Both the position numbers and the translations under genes were made by a program. Positions 35,123 through 44,001 of a stretch of 64,000 nt of DNA are shown piece after piece (positions within the stretch are counted from its first letter, which is position 1; every line of letters starts with the position of its first letter). The notes under the pieces are model-generated. The model saw only the letters and a list, made by a program, of their open reading frames with translations. It did not search any database and was not told where the DNA came from. Source of the stretch: Spirochaetota bacterium (GTDB lineage: Bacteria > Spirochaetota > UBA4802 > UBA5368); NCBI GenBank assembly GCA_004297825.1, contig SCSX01000010.1, positions 1-64,000 on the forward strand, read 5' to 3'.

Positions 35123-35879
35123 GCGCACTATCATACTTCTGGCTGTCGCGATCGCGATACTCATTCCGGCCGGGACGCTTCTCGCGCAGGAAGGGGTGCG
35201 CATGCCCATCCCCAAGATCACCTTCGACATCAAGGAAGCGGCGACGCCCAAGGACGTCGCGCTCTCCATGCAGGTGCTCTTCCTCCTCACCATACTCACG
35301 CTCGCCCCCGCGATCATCATGATGATGACCGCGTTCACGCGCGTCGTGATCGTGCTCGATTTCGTGAAGCGCGCGCTCAGCCTGCAGCAGATGCCGCCTA
35401 CCCAGGTGATCGTGGGACTGGCGATATTCCTGACCATATTCATCATGGCGCCCACCTTCACCGAGATAAACGACAAGGCGCTGCAGCCCTACCTGAAGGG
35501 AAAGATCAACAACGAGCAGTTTTACGACCAGGGCATGGAGCCACTCCGGAAATTCATGCTCAGGAATACCCGCACGCGCGATATCGCCCTTTTCATCGAA
35601 CTTGCGAAAATCGAGAAGCCGAAAACGGAAAACGAGGTGCCCACGTACTGCCTTATACCGGCCTTCATGATCAGCGAACTCAAGAAGGCCTTCGAGATAG
35701 GGGTGTATCTCTTCATCCCGTTCATCGTGATAGATATGATCGTGGCCAGCGCGCTCATGGCCATGGGTATGATCATGCTGCCGCCGGTCATGATCTCGCT
35801 GCCTTTCAAGCTCGTGCTGTTTATCCTCGTGGACGGGTGGAATCTCCTCGTCTACGAATTAGTGAAGTCATTCAGGTGA
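35115..35879 (+). CDS. fliP: Flagellar export gate protein FliP
   Basis: A 254-residue core protein of the export gate, five copies of which form the channel with FliQ and FliR. A signal peptide (LLAVAIAILIPAGTLLAQ) is followed by the conserved helices: LLTILTLAPAIIMMMTAFTR with VVIVLDFVKRAL, TQVIVGLAIFLTIFIMAPTF, then the periplasmic segment (PYLKGKINNEQFYDQGMEPL), IPAFMISELKKAFEIGVYLF and MGMIMLPPVMISLPFKLVLF. Length and order of segments are normal. It overlaps fliO and is followed by fliQ after four bases. Confidence 0.97.
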   Translation: MNRRTIILLAVAIAILIPAGTLLAQEGVRMPIPKITFDIKEAATPKDVALSMQVLFLLTILTLAPAIIMMMTAFTRVVIVLDFVKRALSLQQMPPTQVIVGLAIFLTIFIMAPTFTEINDKALQPYLKGKINNEQFYDQGMEPLRKFMLRNTRTRDIALFIELAKIEKPKTENEVPTYCLIPAFMISELKKAFEIGVYLFIPFIVIDMIVASALMAMGMIMLPPVMISLPFKLVLFILVDGWNLLVYELVKSFR

Positions 35880-35883
35880 AGCC

Positions 35884-36156
35884 ATGAACGATGCGGTGAT
35901 AATAAAACTCCTGCGGGAAGCGATGATGACGATCCTCATCGTATCGGCCCCGCTGCTGGGCGTGGGGATGTTCGTGGGTCTTATCATCTCCATCTTCCAG
36001 ACCACGACCTCCATCCAGGAGCAGACGCTCACCTTCGTCCCGAAGATCGTGGCGATCTTTCTCACGTTCGTCATTTTCGCGGCGTGGATCATCCATACGC
36101 TGGTTAATTATACCAAGAATATTTTCATGCTCATCGGAAAGATCGGGGCCGGCTAA
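35884..36156 (+). CDS. fliQ: Flagellar export gate protein FliQ
   Basis: A 90-residue protein made of two membrane helices: MMTILIVSAPLLGVGMFVGL, then the conserved IISIFQTTTSIQEQTLTFVP loop, and IVAIFLTFVIFAAWIIHTLV. FliQ packs around the FliP-FliR core of the type III export gate. The N terminus MNDAVIIKLLREA fits the family. The spacing is four bases from fliP and three from fliR, so these are tightly linked in one operon. Confidence 0.96.
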   Translation: MNDAVIIKLLREAMMTILIVSAPLLGVGMFVGLIISIFQTTTSIQEQTLTFVPKIVAIFLTFVIFAAWIIHTLVNYTKNIFMLIGKIGAG

Positions 36157-36159
36157 CGC

Positions 36160-36939
36160 ATGGAATACTTCGTATATCACTTCCAGGTATTCCTGCTCAT
36201 CATGATTCGGATGAGCTCAATGATGGTAATTGCCCCATTTTATTCGAGTGGGGTGATCCCTTTTAGGATCAAGGCGATACTTTCTTTCTTTATTTCGATG
36301 ATTATCTTCCCGGTGGTCGCGGAAAAGACCTACAGGCTCACCGGGGATATGGGGCAATACGCGGTACTCGTGATCCAGGAAGTGTCCATAGGCGTGTTTA
36401 TCGGTTTCCTGGTTTCGGTGATCTTCGCCTCGTTCCAGCTCGCGGGCGAATTTTTCTCGGTGCAGATAGGCTTCGGTATCAACGAGGTCATAGACCCCCT
36501 GGCGCAGGTCTCCATCCCGCTGGTGGGGCAGTTAAAGAACCTGATCGGGCTGCTGGTGTTCATGGCCATTAACGGGCACCACTTCCTCATCATGGCGGTG
36601 TATCGGTCATATGAACTTGCGCCGCTTATGAGCCTGAGCCAGAACGCGACCGGCGGCCTGCTCAAGTACATGCAGTACGCGTTCAGCGGGATGTTCGTGA
36701 TCGCGCTCAAGATCGCCCTGCCCATAGTCGCCACGGTGTTCCTTATCTCGGTGAGCATGGGGATACTCTCGAAGGCGGCGCCGCAGATGAACATCATGAT
36801 GCTGGGTTTCCCGCTGAAGATCATGGTCGCGTTCGGGGTGATACTCCTGGTGAGCCCGCTTATCGTGCGGGTGATGTCGGTCTCCCTGGACAGGACGTTC
36901 AGGTTTATTTCAAAGGCGCTTATCTACTGGCCCATGTGA
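36160..36939 (+). CDS. fliR: Flagellar export gate protein FliR
   Basis: A 259-residue membrane protein with six predicted helices that completes the FliP5-FliQ4-FliR1 gate. Family segments include FQVFLLIMIRMSSMMVIAPF at the N terminus, YSSGVIPFRIKAILSFFISM, GVFIGFLVSVIFASFQLAGE followed by FFSVQIGFGINEVIDP, and ISVSMGILSKAAPQMNIMML near the C terminus. Length is normal. FlhB follows after 55 bases. Confidence 0.96.
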   Translation: MEYFVYHFQVFLLIMIRMSSMMVIAPFYSSGVIPFRIKAILSFFISMIIFPVVAEKTYRLTGDMGQYAVLVIQEVSIGVFIGFLVSVIFASFQLAGEFFSVQIGFGINEVIDPLAQVSIPLVGQLKNLIGLLVFMAINGHHFLIMAVYRSYELAPLMSLSQNATGGLLKYMQYAFSGMFVIALKIALPIVATVFLISVSMGILSKAAPQMNIMMLGFPLKIMVAFGVILLVSPLIVRVMSVSLDRTFRFISKALIYWPM

Positions 36940-36994
36940 GGACCCGGTCGCTGGGATTTATCATTACGATCCCGCGCCGATAGAACGAATTGCA

Positions 36995-38161
36995 ATGAAT
37001 ATGCTCGATGATATAAAAACACTTTTCCCGGTTCCGGCATGCGCGAACGACATGCCGGGGTTTCGCTTCGACCTGCAGCTCTTCGCCGCCGAGGACGAGG
37101 GGCGCACCGAGGACCCGACCGAGAAAAAGCTTCGCGACGCGCGCGAGAAGGGACAGGTCGCGAAGACCCAGGAGCTTGCCCAGGCCATCGTGATGATTTT
37201 CGGCTTCATGGCGATCTTTTTCCTTGGATCGTGGATATACAGCTCGATGGCCTCCATGACAAAGCATTATATGACCTCCTTCTCGCGCTTCACGCTTACA
37301 GAGAAAAGCGTGATGCAGGAATTCTTCCGCGTCTCCATCGAATCGGCCAAGATACTGGGGCCCATTTTTCTCGCGGCGATGATAGCCGCCTTCCTGGGCG
37401 ACGCGGTGCAGGTGGGGTTCCAGTTTTCAACGCACCCGCTCAAGTTCGATCTTTCGAAGATCAAGTTCGACCCTGCAACGATGTTCCGCAAGGTGTTCTT
37501 CTCCAAGCAGATATTCATGAACCTGGCGAAATCGGTATTCAAGGTCGTCATCATAGGGTTTATCGCGTACCTCATCATCCTGAACGATTACGAGAGTATA
37601 CTGAAAACGCCCGATATCTCCGTCGCGCTCGCGGTGAAGACGATCACCCAGATGGCGCTTAAGATCATACTCTGGTCCGCGGCGGTCCTGCTTGTTCTCG
37701 CCATCCCGGACTATTTCTTCCAGAAGCGCGAGTTTGTCGAGTCCCTCAAGATGACCAAGGAGGAACTCAAGGAAGAATTGAAGGAGACGGTGGGCGACCC
37801 CCACATACGCGCGCGCCTGCGCGAGATGCAGCGGGAAATCGTGATGAAGAACATGATACGGGAGGTGCCCAAGGCGGACGTGGTGGTCACCAACCCCACG
37901 CACTTTTCGATAGCGTTGCGCTATGACCGCAACACCATGCCCGCGCCCACCGTGATCGCGAAGGGCGAGGACAATATGGCCCTGCGCATCCGACAGATCG
38001 CCAGGGAAAACGCGATCCCCATCATCGAAAACCGCCCGCTGGCCCAGGAGATGTATAAGCGCCTGGACGTGGGGGAAATTATACCGGAAGATCTTTTTTA
38101 CGCCGTTTCGCTGGTGTACGCGGAACTCTATAAGAAGAAGGGCCAGCGAAGGGCGATATGA
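36995..38161 (+). CDS. flhB: Flagellar export switch protein FlhB
   Basis: A 388-residue protein with four membrane helices and a cytoplasmic domain that selects export substrates. The self-cleavage motif NPTH is at residues 300-303 in VVVTNPTHFSIALRY, so normal autocleavage is expected. The conserved N-terminal RTEDPTEKKLRDAREKGQVA starts at residue 37, because this protein has an extra 35-residue leader (MNMLDDIKTLFPVPACANDM ... FDLQLF). The FDLQLFA piece is common at FlhB N termini. The C-terminal part (ENRPLAQEMYKRLDVGEIIP) is typical. FlhA follows nine bases later. Confidence 0.97.
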   Translation: MNMLDDIKTLFPVPACANDMPGFRFDLQLFAAEDEGRTEDPTEKKLRDAREKGQVAKTQELAQAIVMIFGFMAIFFLGSWIYSSMASMTKHYMTSFSRFTLTEKSVMQEFFRVSIESAKILGPIFLAAMIAAFLGDAVQVGFQFSTHPLKFDLSKIKFDPATMFRKVFFSKQIFMNLAKSVFKVVIIGFIAYLIILNDYESILKTPDISVALAVKTITQMALKIILWSAAVLLVLAIPDYFFQKREFVESLKMTKEELKEELKETVGDPHIRARLREMQREIVMKNMIREVPKADVVVTNPTHFSIALRYDRNTMPAPTVIAKGEDNMALRIRQIARENAIPIIENRPLAQEMYKRLDVGEIIPEDLFYAVSLVYAELYKKKGQRRAI

Positions 38162-38170
38162 CGGCAGGGG

Positions 38171-40285
38171 ATGGAACACGACATGGCGGATAAGAACCGG
38201 TTATCTCTCTTCACGGACAACCTCGCCTGGATGCAGAAGACCGACATCCTGATGGGGATAGGCGTCGTCGCGGTCGTGGCGATGCTCGTCATTCCGCTCC
38301 CCACCTTCCTGCTCGACTTCCTTCTCGCGGTGAGCATCATGGTGGGAATGCTCATCCTGCTAGTGGTCATGTTCGTGCGCCGGTCGTACGATTTTTCCGT
38401 GTTCCCCTCCCTCCTGCTCGTGTCGACCGTCTTCCGGCTCGCGCTCAACGTGTCGTCGACCAGGCTCATCCTCCTGCAGGGCGCGGCCTTCGACGGAAAG
38501 ATCATTCGCACGTTCGGGGAGTTCGTGGTGGGGGGAAACTACGTGGTGGGCTTCCTCATTTTCATCATCCTCACCGCGGTGCAGTTCATCGTGATCACGA
38601 AGGGCGCGACCCGCACGGCCGAGGTGGCGGCCCGGTTCACCCTGGACGCGATGCCCGGGAAGCAGATGTCCATTGACTCGGATTTATCGAACGGGGTCAT
38701 CACCGAGGAGGAGGCGAGACGCAGGCGCGCCGAAATACGCCGCGAGGCCGATTTCTACGGGGCCATGGACGGTGCCTCGAAATTCGTACAGGGCGACGTC
38801 AAGGTGGGGATCGTGATTACCATCATCAACATCATCGGCGGATTCATCATAGGGATGGTGATGAGGAACGAGACCTTCGATGTAGCGCTCAAGACCTACA
38901 CGCTGCTGTCCATAGGCGACGGCCTGGTGGCGCAGATACCCTCGCTCATGGTTACGACGGCGACCGGTATCATCGTCACCAGGGCTGTATCGGACGAAAA
39001 CCTGGGCGACGATCTCGCGAACCAGATCGGTCAGCAGCCGCGCGCGCTCATGATGACCGCCGGGGCGCTGGGACTTTCGATTCTCATCCCCGGGTTTCCG
39101 AAAATATCGATCCTGATTCTCTCCTTGGGACTGGGCGCCCTGGGTTACATACTGAACCAGGCGAAGGAGGAGGAGGTCGAGAAGTCCAAGGTCGAGGAAA
39201 AGCAGGCCGCCCTCAAGGAACACAAGCCGGAGTCCGTGATCTCGCTCATCCAGGTTGACCCGCTCGAGGTGGAGATAGGGTACAGCCTCATCCCGCTCGT
39301 CGATCCCGACCAGGGGGGGACGCTGCTCGAGCGCATCACCAACATACGGCGACGTTCGGCGCTCGAGATGGGGCTCATCGTCCCTCCGATACGCATTCGT
39401 GACAACATGGAGCTCGAATCCGATTCGTACTCGATCCTTATCAAGGGGGTCGAGGTGGGGAGGGGGATCCTGCGCGTGGGGAAGCTCATGGCCATGGACT
39501 CGGGAGAGGTGACCGAGAAGATCGAGGGCACGGAATTTACCGAGCCGGCGTTCGGTCTCAAGGCGATCTGGATCGACCCGGAGCTGCGCGACGGCGCGGA
39601 GCGCAAGGGCTACACGGTGGTGGATTGCCCCACGATCATCGCCACGCACCTGACCGAAATCATCCGGCACTCCGCGGACGAGATACTCGGCCGCCAGGAG
39701 GTGCAGCAGCTCATCGACAATATCAAAACCGATTACCCCGCGGTGGTGAACGAGCTCATCACCGAGAAGAAGATGACCGTGGGGGAGGTGCAGAAGGTGC
39801 TCCAGAACCTGCTGCGCGAGCGCGTGTCCATCCGCAATATGGTCACCGTCCTCGAGACGCTCGCGAGCTACTCGGACTTCACCAAGGACGTGGGCCTCCT
39901 TACCGAGTACGTGCGCGTGGCGCTCAACCGGCAGATCTGCAAGGACTACGTGGACAAGCAGAACACGCTCGCGGCCGTCACCGTGGACCCGGAGATTGAA
40001 AACATCATCAGGAATTCCATCCACGAGGATCCCATCGAGGGGCGCGTGGTCGGGCTCGATCCCGACACCCATTCCGCGATAATCAATTCGCTCACGGACG
40101 CCTACGTAAAGGTGAAGCAGCAGGGGTTCGCGCCCGTATTCCTGGTTTCGCCGCAGATACGGAGCGTCACCTTCGCGCTGCTGCAGCGGGAGGTGCACGA
40201 TCCCGTCGTGCTGTCCTATAATGAAATTGCCCCTACGGTTAAGGTTAATGTAATATCATCCGCGGTGCTGGCGTCGGCCGCGTGA
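38171..40285 (+). CDS. flhA: Flagellar export gate protein FlhA
   Basis: A 704-residue protein forming the nonameric ring of the export gate. The first about 330 residues hold eight membrane helices and the conserved FHIPEP-region cytoplasmic loop (ARFTLDAMPGKQMSIDSDLS, EEEARRRRAEIRREADFYGA MDGASKF region). The soluble C-terminal part carries the docking domains for chaperone-substrate complexes (EVEIGYSLIPLVDP, PALGL-like EPAFGLKAIWID, VVLSYNEIAP). Translation may begin at ATG 38171 or ATG 38183; the first overlaps a GCAGGG sequence. The gene lies between flhB and flhF as in other spirochaetes. Confidence 0.97.
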   Translation: MEHDMADKNRLSLFTDNLAWMQKTDILMGIGVVAVVAMLVIPLPTFLLDFLLAVSIMVGMLILLVVMFVRRSYDFSVFPSLLLVSTVFRLALNVSSTRLILLQGAAFDGKIIRTFGEFVVGGNYVVGFLIFIILTAVQFIVITKGATRTAEVAARFTLDAMPGKQMSIDSDLSNGVITEEEARRRRAEIRREADFYGAMDGASKFVQGDVKVGIVITIINIIGGFIIGMVMRNETFDVALKTYTLLSIGDGLVAQIPSLMVTTATGIIVTRAVSDENLGDDLANQIGQQPRALMMTAGALGLSILIPGFPKISILILSLGLGALGYILNQAKEEEVEKSKVEEKQAALKEHKPESVISLIQVDPLEVEIGYSLIPLVDPDQGGTLLERITNIRRRSALEMGLIVPPIRIRDNMELESDSYSILIKGVEVGRGILRVGKLMAMDSGEVTEKIEGTEFTEPAFGLKAIWIDPELRDGAERKGYTVVDCPTIIATHLTEIIRHSADEILGRQEVQQLIDNIKTDYPAVVNELITEKKMTVGEVQKVLQNLLRERVSIRNMVTVLETLASYSDFTKDVGLLTEYVRVALNRQICKDYVDKQNTLAAVTVDPEIENIIRNSIHEDPIEGRVVGLDPDTHSAIINSLTDAYVKVKQQGFAPVFLVSPQIRSVTFALLQREVHDPVVLSYNEIAPTVKVNVISSAVLASAA

Positions 40286-40309
40286 ACACACTAGAGAAGG
40301 AGAGTCGCT

Positions 40310-41635
40310 ATGAGGTACGTTAAGATCAAGGCCAAGAACTACAATGAGGCAATGATGAAGCTCAAGATGGAGCACGGCGACGATGCGATCCCGATCAGCC
40401 ATAAATACATAAAAGAGGGCGGCCTCTTCAATTCCGGCCTTTTCGCGAAGGACCTGGTCGAGCTCACCGCGGCCATCCCCGAGCGCAAGGGCGCGCCCAA
40501 GGCGAAGCCCGAAAAGAAAAGCACCATCGATTTCACGGTGGGTGACAGCGAGCCCTTGAGGCCCTCGCCCCAGAAGGCGGTGACGCCCGAGTATATTCCG
40601 CCGCGCTCCCCCGAGCCCGTGGAAAAAAAGTCCGAATTCGCCACGCGCCCGGCCACGATCATAGTGCCGCCCCCCGCAGCGGAGCCCCGCACCGCCCCGG
40701 AACCGCAGGAGACCGCGGCGCGTCCGGCCGATCCGGGATCGATCCGCAAACTCGAGCGCGAGTTCGGCGAGGTGAAGGACACGCTCAACCGGATACTGGA
40801 AACGCAGTCCGGCCGCCTGGACAGGGATAAGGATTGCACCTCAGAAGAGGACATGGCGATCAAACCCTACATGGATATGCTCCTGACAAACGATTTCGAC
40901 CGGAAGGATTGCGAATCGATGATAGACGAGGTTCGCAACTCCGTGAGCCGCGAGGACCTCAGGGACAAGTTCAAGATAGAAAAAACCCTGAAGGAGCTCT
41001 TGAAAAGCAGGATCATCACCAGCGGCCCCATCAAGAGGGGGCACAAGAAGAAAATCATCATGTTTATCGGCCCCACGGGCGTCGGGAAAACGACCACAAT
41101 GGCGAAACTGGGCGCCATTTTCGCGCTGCGGGAAGAATGCAAGGTCGCCTTCATCACCATCGACAACTACCGCATCGCCGCGACCGAGCAGCTCAAGAAA
41201 TACGCCGAGATCATGAAGATCCCGATTCACGTGGTAAACGACCAGAAAACCTTCAAGGAGATAATCGACCACGAAAAGGCCGAGATCATCATGGTGGATA
41301 CCTCCGGGCGCAGCCATCGAAACGACCTCAAGATATCGGAAATCAAGAGCTACGCGGACATGGTGGAATACGACTTCGAAAAGGTGCTGTGCGTGAGCGC
41401 CTGTACCAAGAAGGCCGATCTGGCAAACGTCTTCAAGTCGTTCGACAAGATAAGCTTCGACAGCGTGATAATTACCAAGGTGGACGAGACCTCTTATATC
41501 GGAAATGTCATCGATATTGCCGATAAGTATAAAAAGCCCATCTCGTACATCACGACCGGCCAGGAGGTGCCCAACGACATCGACGTGGCCGATGCGGACA
41601 AGGTGGCGGGGATGATTATGGGCGCGGTAATTTGA
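40310..41635 (+). CDS. flhF: Flagellar SRP-like GTPase FlhF
   Basis: A 441-residue GTPase that sets flagellar position and number. The N-terminal B domain (MRYVKIKAKNYNEAMMKLKM) is followed by a proline-rich linker (about residues 70-150), an N domain and the G domain. The P-loop GPTGVGKT is at residues 254-261. The SRP-type motifs are the I-box sequence AFITIDNYRIAATEQLK, EIIMVDTSGRSHRN and ITKVDETSYIG. GTP-dependent dimerisation and activation by FlhG are expected from the family. A ribosome binding site (GAAGGAGAG) precedes the ATG. Confidence 0.96.
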   Translation: MRYVKIKAKNYNEAMMKLKMEHGDDAIPISHKYIKEGGLFNSGLFAKDLVELTAAIPERKGAPKAKPEKKSTIDFTVGDSEPLRPSPQKAVTPEYIPPRSPEPVEKKSEFATRPATIIVPPPAAEPRTAPEPQETAARPADPGSIRKLEREFGEVKDTLNRILETQSGRLDRDKDCTSEEDMAIKPYMDMLLTNDFDRKDCESMIDEVRNSVSREDLRDKFKIEKTLKELLKSRIITSGPIKRGHKKKIIMFIGPTGVGKTTTMAKLGAIFALREECKVAFITIDNYRIAATEQLKKYAEIMKIPIHVVNDQKTFKEIIDHEKAEIIMVDTSGRSHRNDLKISEIKSYADMVEYDFEKVLCVSACTKKADLANVFKSFDKISFDSVIITKVDETSYIGNVIDIADKYKKPISYITTGQEVPNDIDVADADKVAGMIMGAVI

Positions 41636-41652
41636 ATCCAGGGGGTAGGGAA

Positions 41653-42522
41653 GTGGATCAGGCTGCGAATCTCAGGAGGCTGGTAGTCGAGACCAGGGCG
41701 GTAAAAAGGACCAAAACCATAGCGATTACAAGCGGCAAGGGGGGCGTCGGCAAGACCAGCCTGGCGGTGGCGCTCGCGATAGCGCTTGCAAAGGACGGAT
41801 CCAGCGTGACGCTCCTGGACGCGGACCTTGGGCTCGCGAACGTAAACGTGATCCTGGGGATCATCCCGAAGTTCAACCTCTATCACGTGATCAAAGGGAA
41901 AAAGAAGCTGAAAGACATCGTGATAGAGGTGCCTGAAGGCATCAAGATCATCGCGGGCGCATCGGGTTTTCACCAGCTCGCGAACCTGGACGTCAAGCAG
42001 CGCGCCGAGTTCATCGAGGCTGTGGCCGACCTGGGCGAGGACGATTATATGATCATCGACACGGGTGCCGGCATCTCGCAGAACGTGCTTTCCTTCGTAA
42101 GCGCCGCGGACGAGGCGGTCGTCGTGACCACCCCCGAGCCGACCGCGATCACGGACGCCTACGGGATAATAAAATCGATCGCGGCCCAGACGCCGGATAA
42201 GCCCGTACGCCTCATCGTGAACCGCGTAATGACGGTTTCCGAGGGCAAACGCGTGGCGCAGAGGGTAATTAACATTGCGGGGCAATTCCTGAACATTAAG
42301 GTCGAAAATCTCGGTTTCGTGTTCGACGACATGTATGTTCCCAAGTCCATTCGTAACCAGAAGCCCTTTATCGTTTCGTATCCCAAGTCGAAGGCCTCAA
42401 TATGCGTTCAGATAATAGCCGACCGGATATCGAACAAGGAGGTGGATGAAAGGAGGGGCTCGGGTCTCGCGAATTTCTTCAAGCAGTTCTTCAAGCCGGA
42501 GGAGGAGGAAGAAGCCGAATAG
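41653..42522 (+). CDS. flhG: MinD-like flagellar number regulator FlhG
   Basis: A 289-residue ATPase of the MinD/ParA class. The N terminus MDQAANLRRL is the short helix that activates FlhF. The deviant Walker A motif GKGGVGKT is at residues 28-35, and LLDADLGLANVNVILG and MIIDTGAGISQNVLSF carry the switch residues. The C-terminal end is charged (EEEEEAE) instead of a clear amphipathic membrane-targeting helix. The GTG at 41653, 17 bases after flhF, is preferred over TTG at 41632 because it gives the family N terminus and AGGGGG lies upstream. Confidence 0.94.
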   Translation: MDQAANLRRLVVETRAVKRTKTIAITSGKGGVGKTSLAVALAIALAKDGSSVTLLDADLGLANVNVILGIIPKFNLYHVIKGKKKLKDIVIEVPEGIKIIAGASGFHQLANLDVKQRAEFIEAVADLGEDDYMIIDTGAGISQNVLSFVSAADEAVVVTTPEPTAITDAYGIIKSIAAQTPDKPVRLIVNRVMTVSEGKRVAQRVINIAGQFLNIKVENLGFVFDDMYVPKSIRNQKPFIVSYPKSKASICVQIIADRISNKEVDERRGSGLANFFKQFFKPEEEEEAE

Positions 42523-42600
42523 TTAAAAATAGCTTGATTAAAAGCGCCCATATGATAGGGGTAATTGTTATGTCATATTGCGCGGTCTGGGACGGTATCG

Positions 42601-43173
42601 GTGCAGCTGAGCGGTATTAAGCCGGAGCACAAGGTGGGCGCGGTCTTTGGCGTGCTGGCCTTGGTGTTTTCCTTTATAACAAGCCTCCTCGCGGGTAACA
42701 GGTTCGCCCATGCGGCCGTGATGTCCCTGGTACTCGCGGCCGTTTTTGCGGGGATTGGATTCGGGGTAATCGAGGTGCTCAGGCGGTTCGTCCCCGAGCT
42801 TTACGAAGCGCTGTCGGGCCTTGGACTATCCAGGCAAGGCGCCCCGGAAGAGATGGTAGCGGTAAGCCTGGAGGGGAAGGAAAACGCGGAAGCATCGGAA
42901 CCCGCGGTAGAGCGTGTTTCATCCGCGGCCGTCGAATCGGACCCCGAGGAAGCCGCGGGAGAGTCTTATCCCGGGCCGCAGCCTGTGGAAGCGCAAAAGG
43001 CGGACACGTCCGCCGCGTTCGTACCTCTAAAGGAAAAAGACTTCGCACGCGTGGGAGCGCAGGCACAGGAGGGAAAGCTCGGCAAGCATATTCTCGAGGA
43101 GAAGAAAATACGTTACGAGCCCAAGATCATAGCAGAGGCGATACGAACGATGATAAGCCGGGATAAGGAATAA
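42601..43173 (+). CDS. Membrane protein between flhG and fliA, unknown function
   Basis: I do not recognise this protein of about 190 residues. Two membrane helices lie at the N terminus ([20 protein letters not shown] and [20 protein letters not shown]), followed by [16 protein letters not shown], an acidic linker rich in alanine and glutamate (about residues 85-155), and a short basic conserved-looking tail ([31 protein letters not shown] region). The layout suggests a membrane anchor with a C-terminal binding peptide. Its place inside the flagellar cluster, 24 bases before fliA, points to a motility role. GTG at 42601 is the likely start; earlier in-frame starts are possible. Confidence 0.7.
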   Translation: MQLSGIKPEHKVGAVFGVLALVFSFITSLLAGNRFAHAAVMSLVLAAVFAGIGFGVIEVLRRFVPELYEALSGLGLSRQGAPEEMVAVSLEGKENAEASEPAVERVSSAAVESDPEEAAGESYPGPQPVEAQKADTSAAFVPLKEKDFARVGAQAQEGKLGKHILEEKKIRYEPKIIAEAIRTMISRDKE

Positions 43174-43196
43174 TACATCCGGAAAAAGGATCGTGT

Positions 43197-43997
43197 ATGA
43201 ACAACAAGAGGATCAAGGAACTTGACGCCATCAACGAGGATGATCTCTGGAAGAAATTCGCAAAATCCAGGGAGCAGGAACTCAGGGACTACTTTGTCAT
43301 AAAGTATGCCCCCCTCGTCAAGTACGTGGCGGGTAAGGTGTCGATGGGAATGCCCCAGAGCATCGAATTCGACGACCTCGTGTCATATGGGATCTTCGGG
43401 CTGATCGATGCCATCTCCAAATTCGACCCCAACCGCGGAATCAAATTCAAGACATACGCGATGACGCGCATACGCGGCGCGATTTTCGACGAGCTCAGGT
43501 CCATCGACTGGATCCCGCGGTCGATCCGCCAGAAGGCGAAACAGATCGAACAGGTAATATCGGAACTCGAAAACAAGCTGGGCCGCACAGTGGAAGACGA
43601 CGAAATCGCGTCGGAGCTGGGCATCTCCATGGACGAGTTCCAGACGCTCCTGAACAAGCTCTCGGGCACATCCATGCTCTCGCTCAACGACATCTGGTAC
43701 ATGGGTGACGACAGCGACGAGCTTTCCATACTCGAGACGCTCGAAGCACCCGAGAATATGAACCCCGACGTCCTGATTGAAAAGGAAGAGATCCGCGATT
43801 ATATTATTGATGCGATCAAGAAGCTCCCGGACAAGGAAAAGAAGGTGATAGTCCTTTACTATTACGAGGACCTCACCCTCAAGGAGATCGGGGACGTGCT
43901 CGATGTGACCGAGAGCCGTGTCTCGCAGTTGCACACGAAGGCGATCATGAGGCTGCGGGGGAGGCTCGGCCGCATTAAGTCAAATATTATTGGATAG
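43197..43997 (+). CDS. fliA: Flagellar sigma factor FliA (sigma-28)
   Basis: A 266-residue sigma factor of the FliA/WhiG group. Region 2 reads [20 protein letters not shown] then [20 protein letters not shown] and [19 protein letters not shown], region 3 [16 protein letters not shown], and region 4 [40 protein letters not shown]. The matching anti-sigma factor FlgM is encoded at 57474-57776 behind a perfect sigma-28 promoter, so the pair can form the usual checkpoint that delays late flagellar genes. The gene is directly followed by the DUF342 gene. Confidence 0.97.
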   Translation: MNNKRIKELDAINEDDLWKKFAKSREQELRDYFVIKYAPLVKYVAGKVSMGMPQSIEFDDLVSYGIFGLIDAISKFDPNRGIKFKTYAMTRIRGAIFDELRSIDWIPRSIRQKAKQIEQVISELENKLGRTVEDDEIASELGISMDEFQTLLNKLSGTSMLSLNDIWYMGDDSDELSILETLEAPENMNPDVLIEKEEIRDYIIDAIKKLPDKEKKVIVLYYYEDLTLKEIGDVLDVTESRVSQLHTKAIMRLRGRLGRIKSNIIG

Positions 43998-44001
43998 CTT
44001 G

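Noticed and set aside
38684-40198. 504-residue frame opposite flhA
   Set aside because: It is the antisense of a well-recognised flagellar gene and has no domain of its own.
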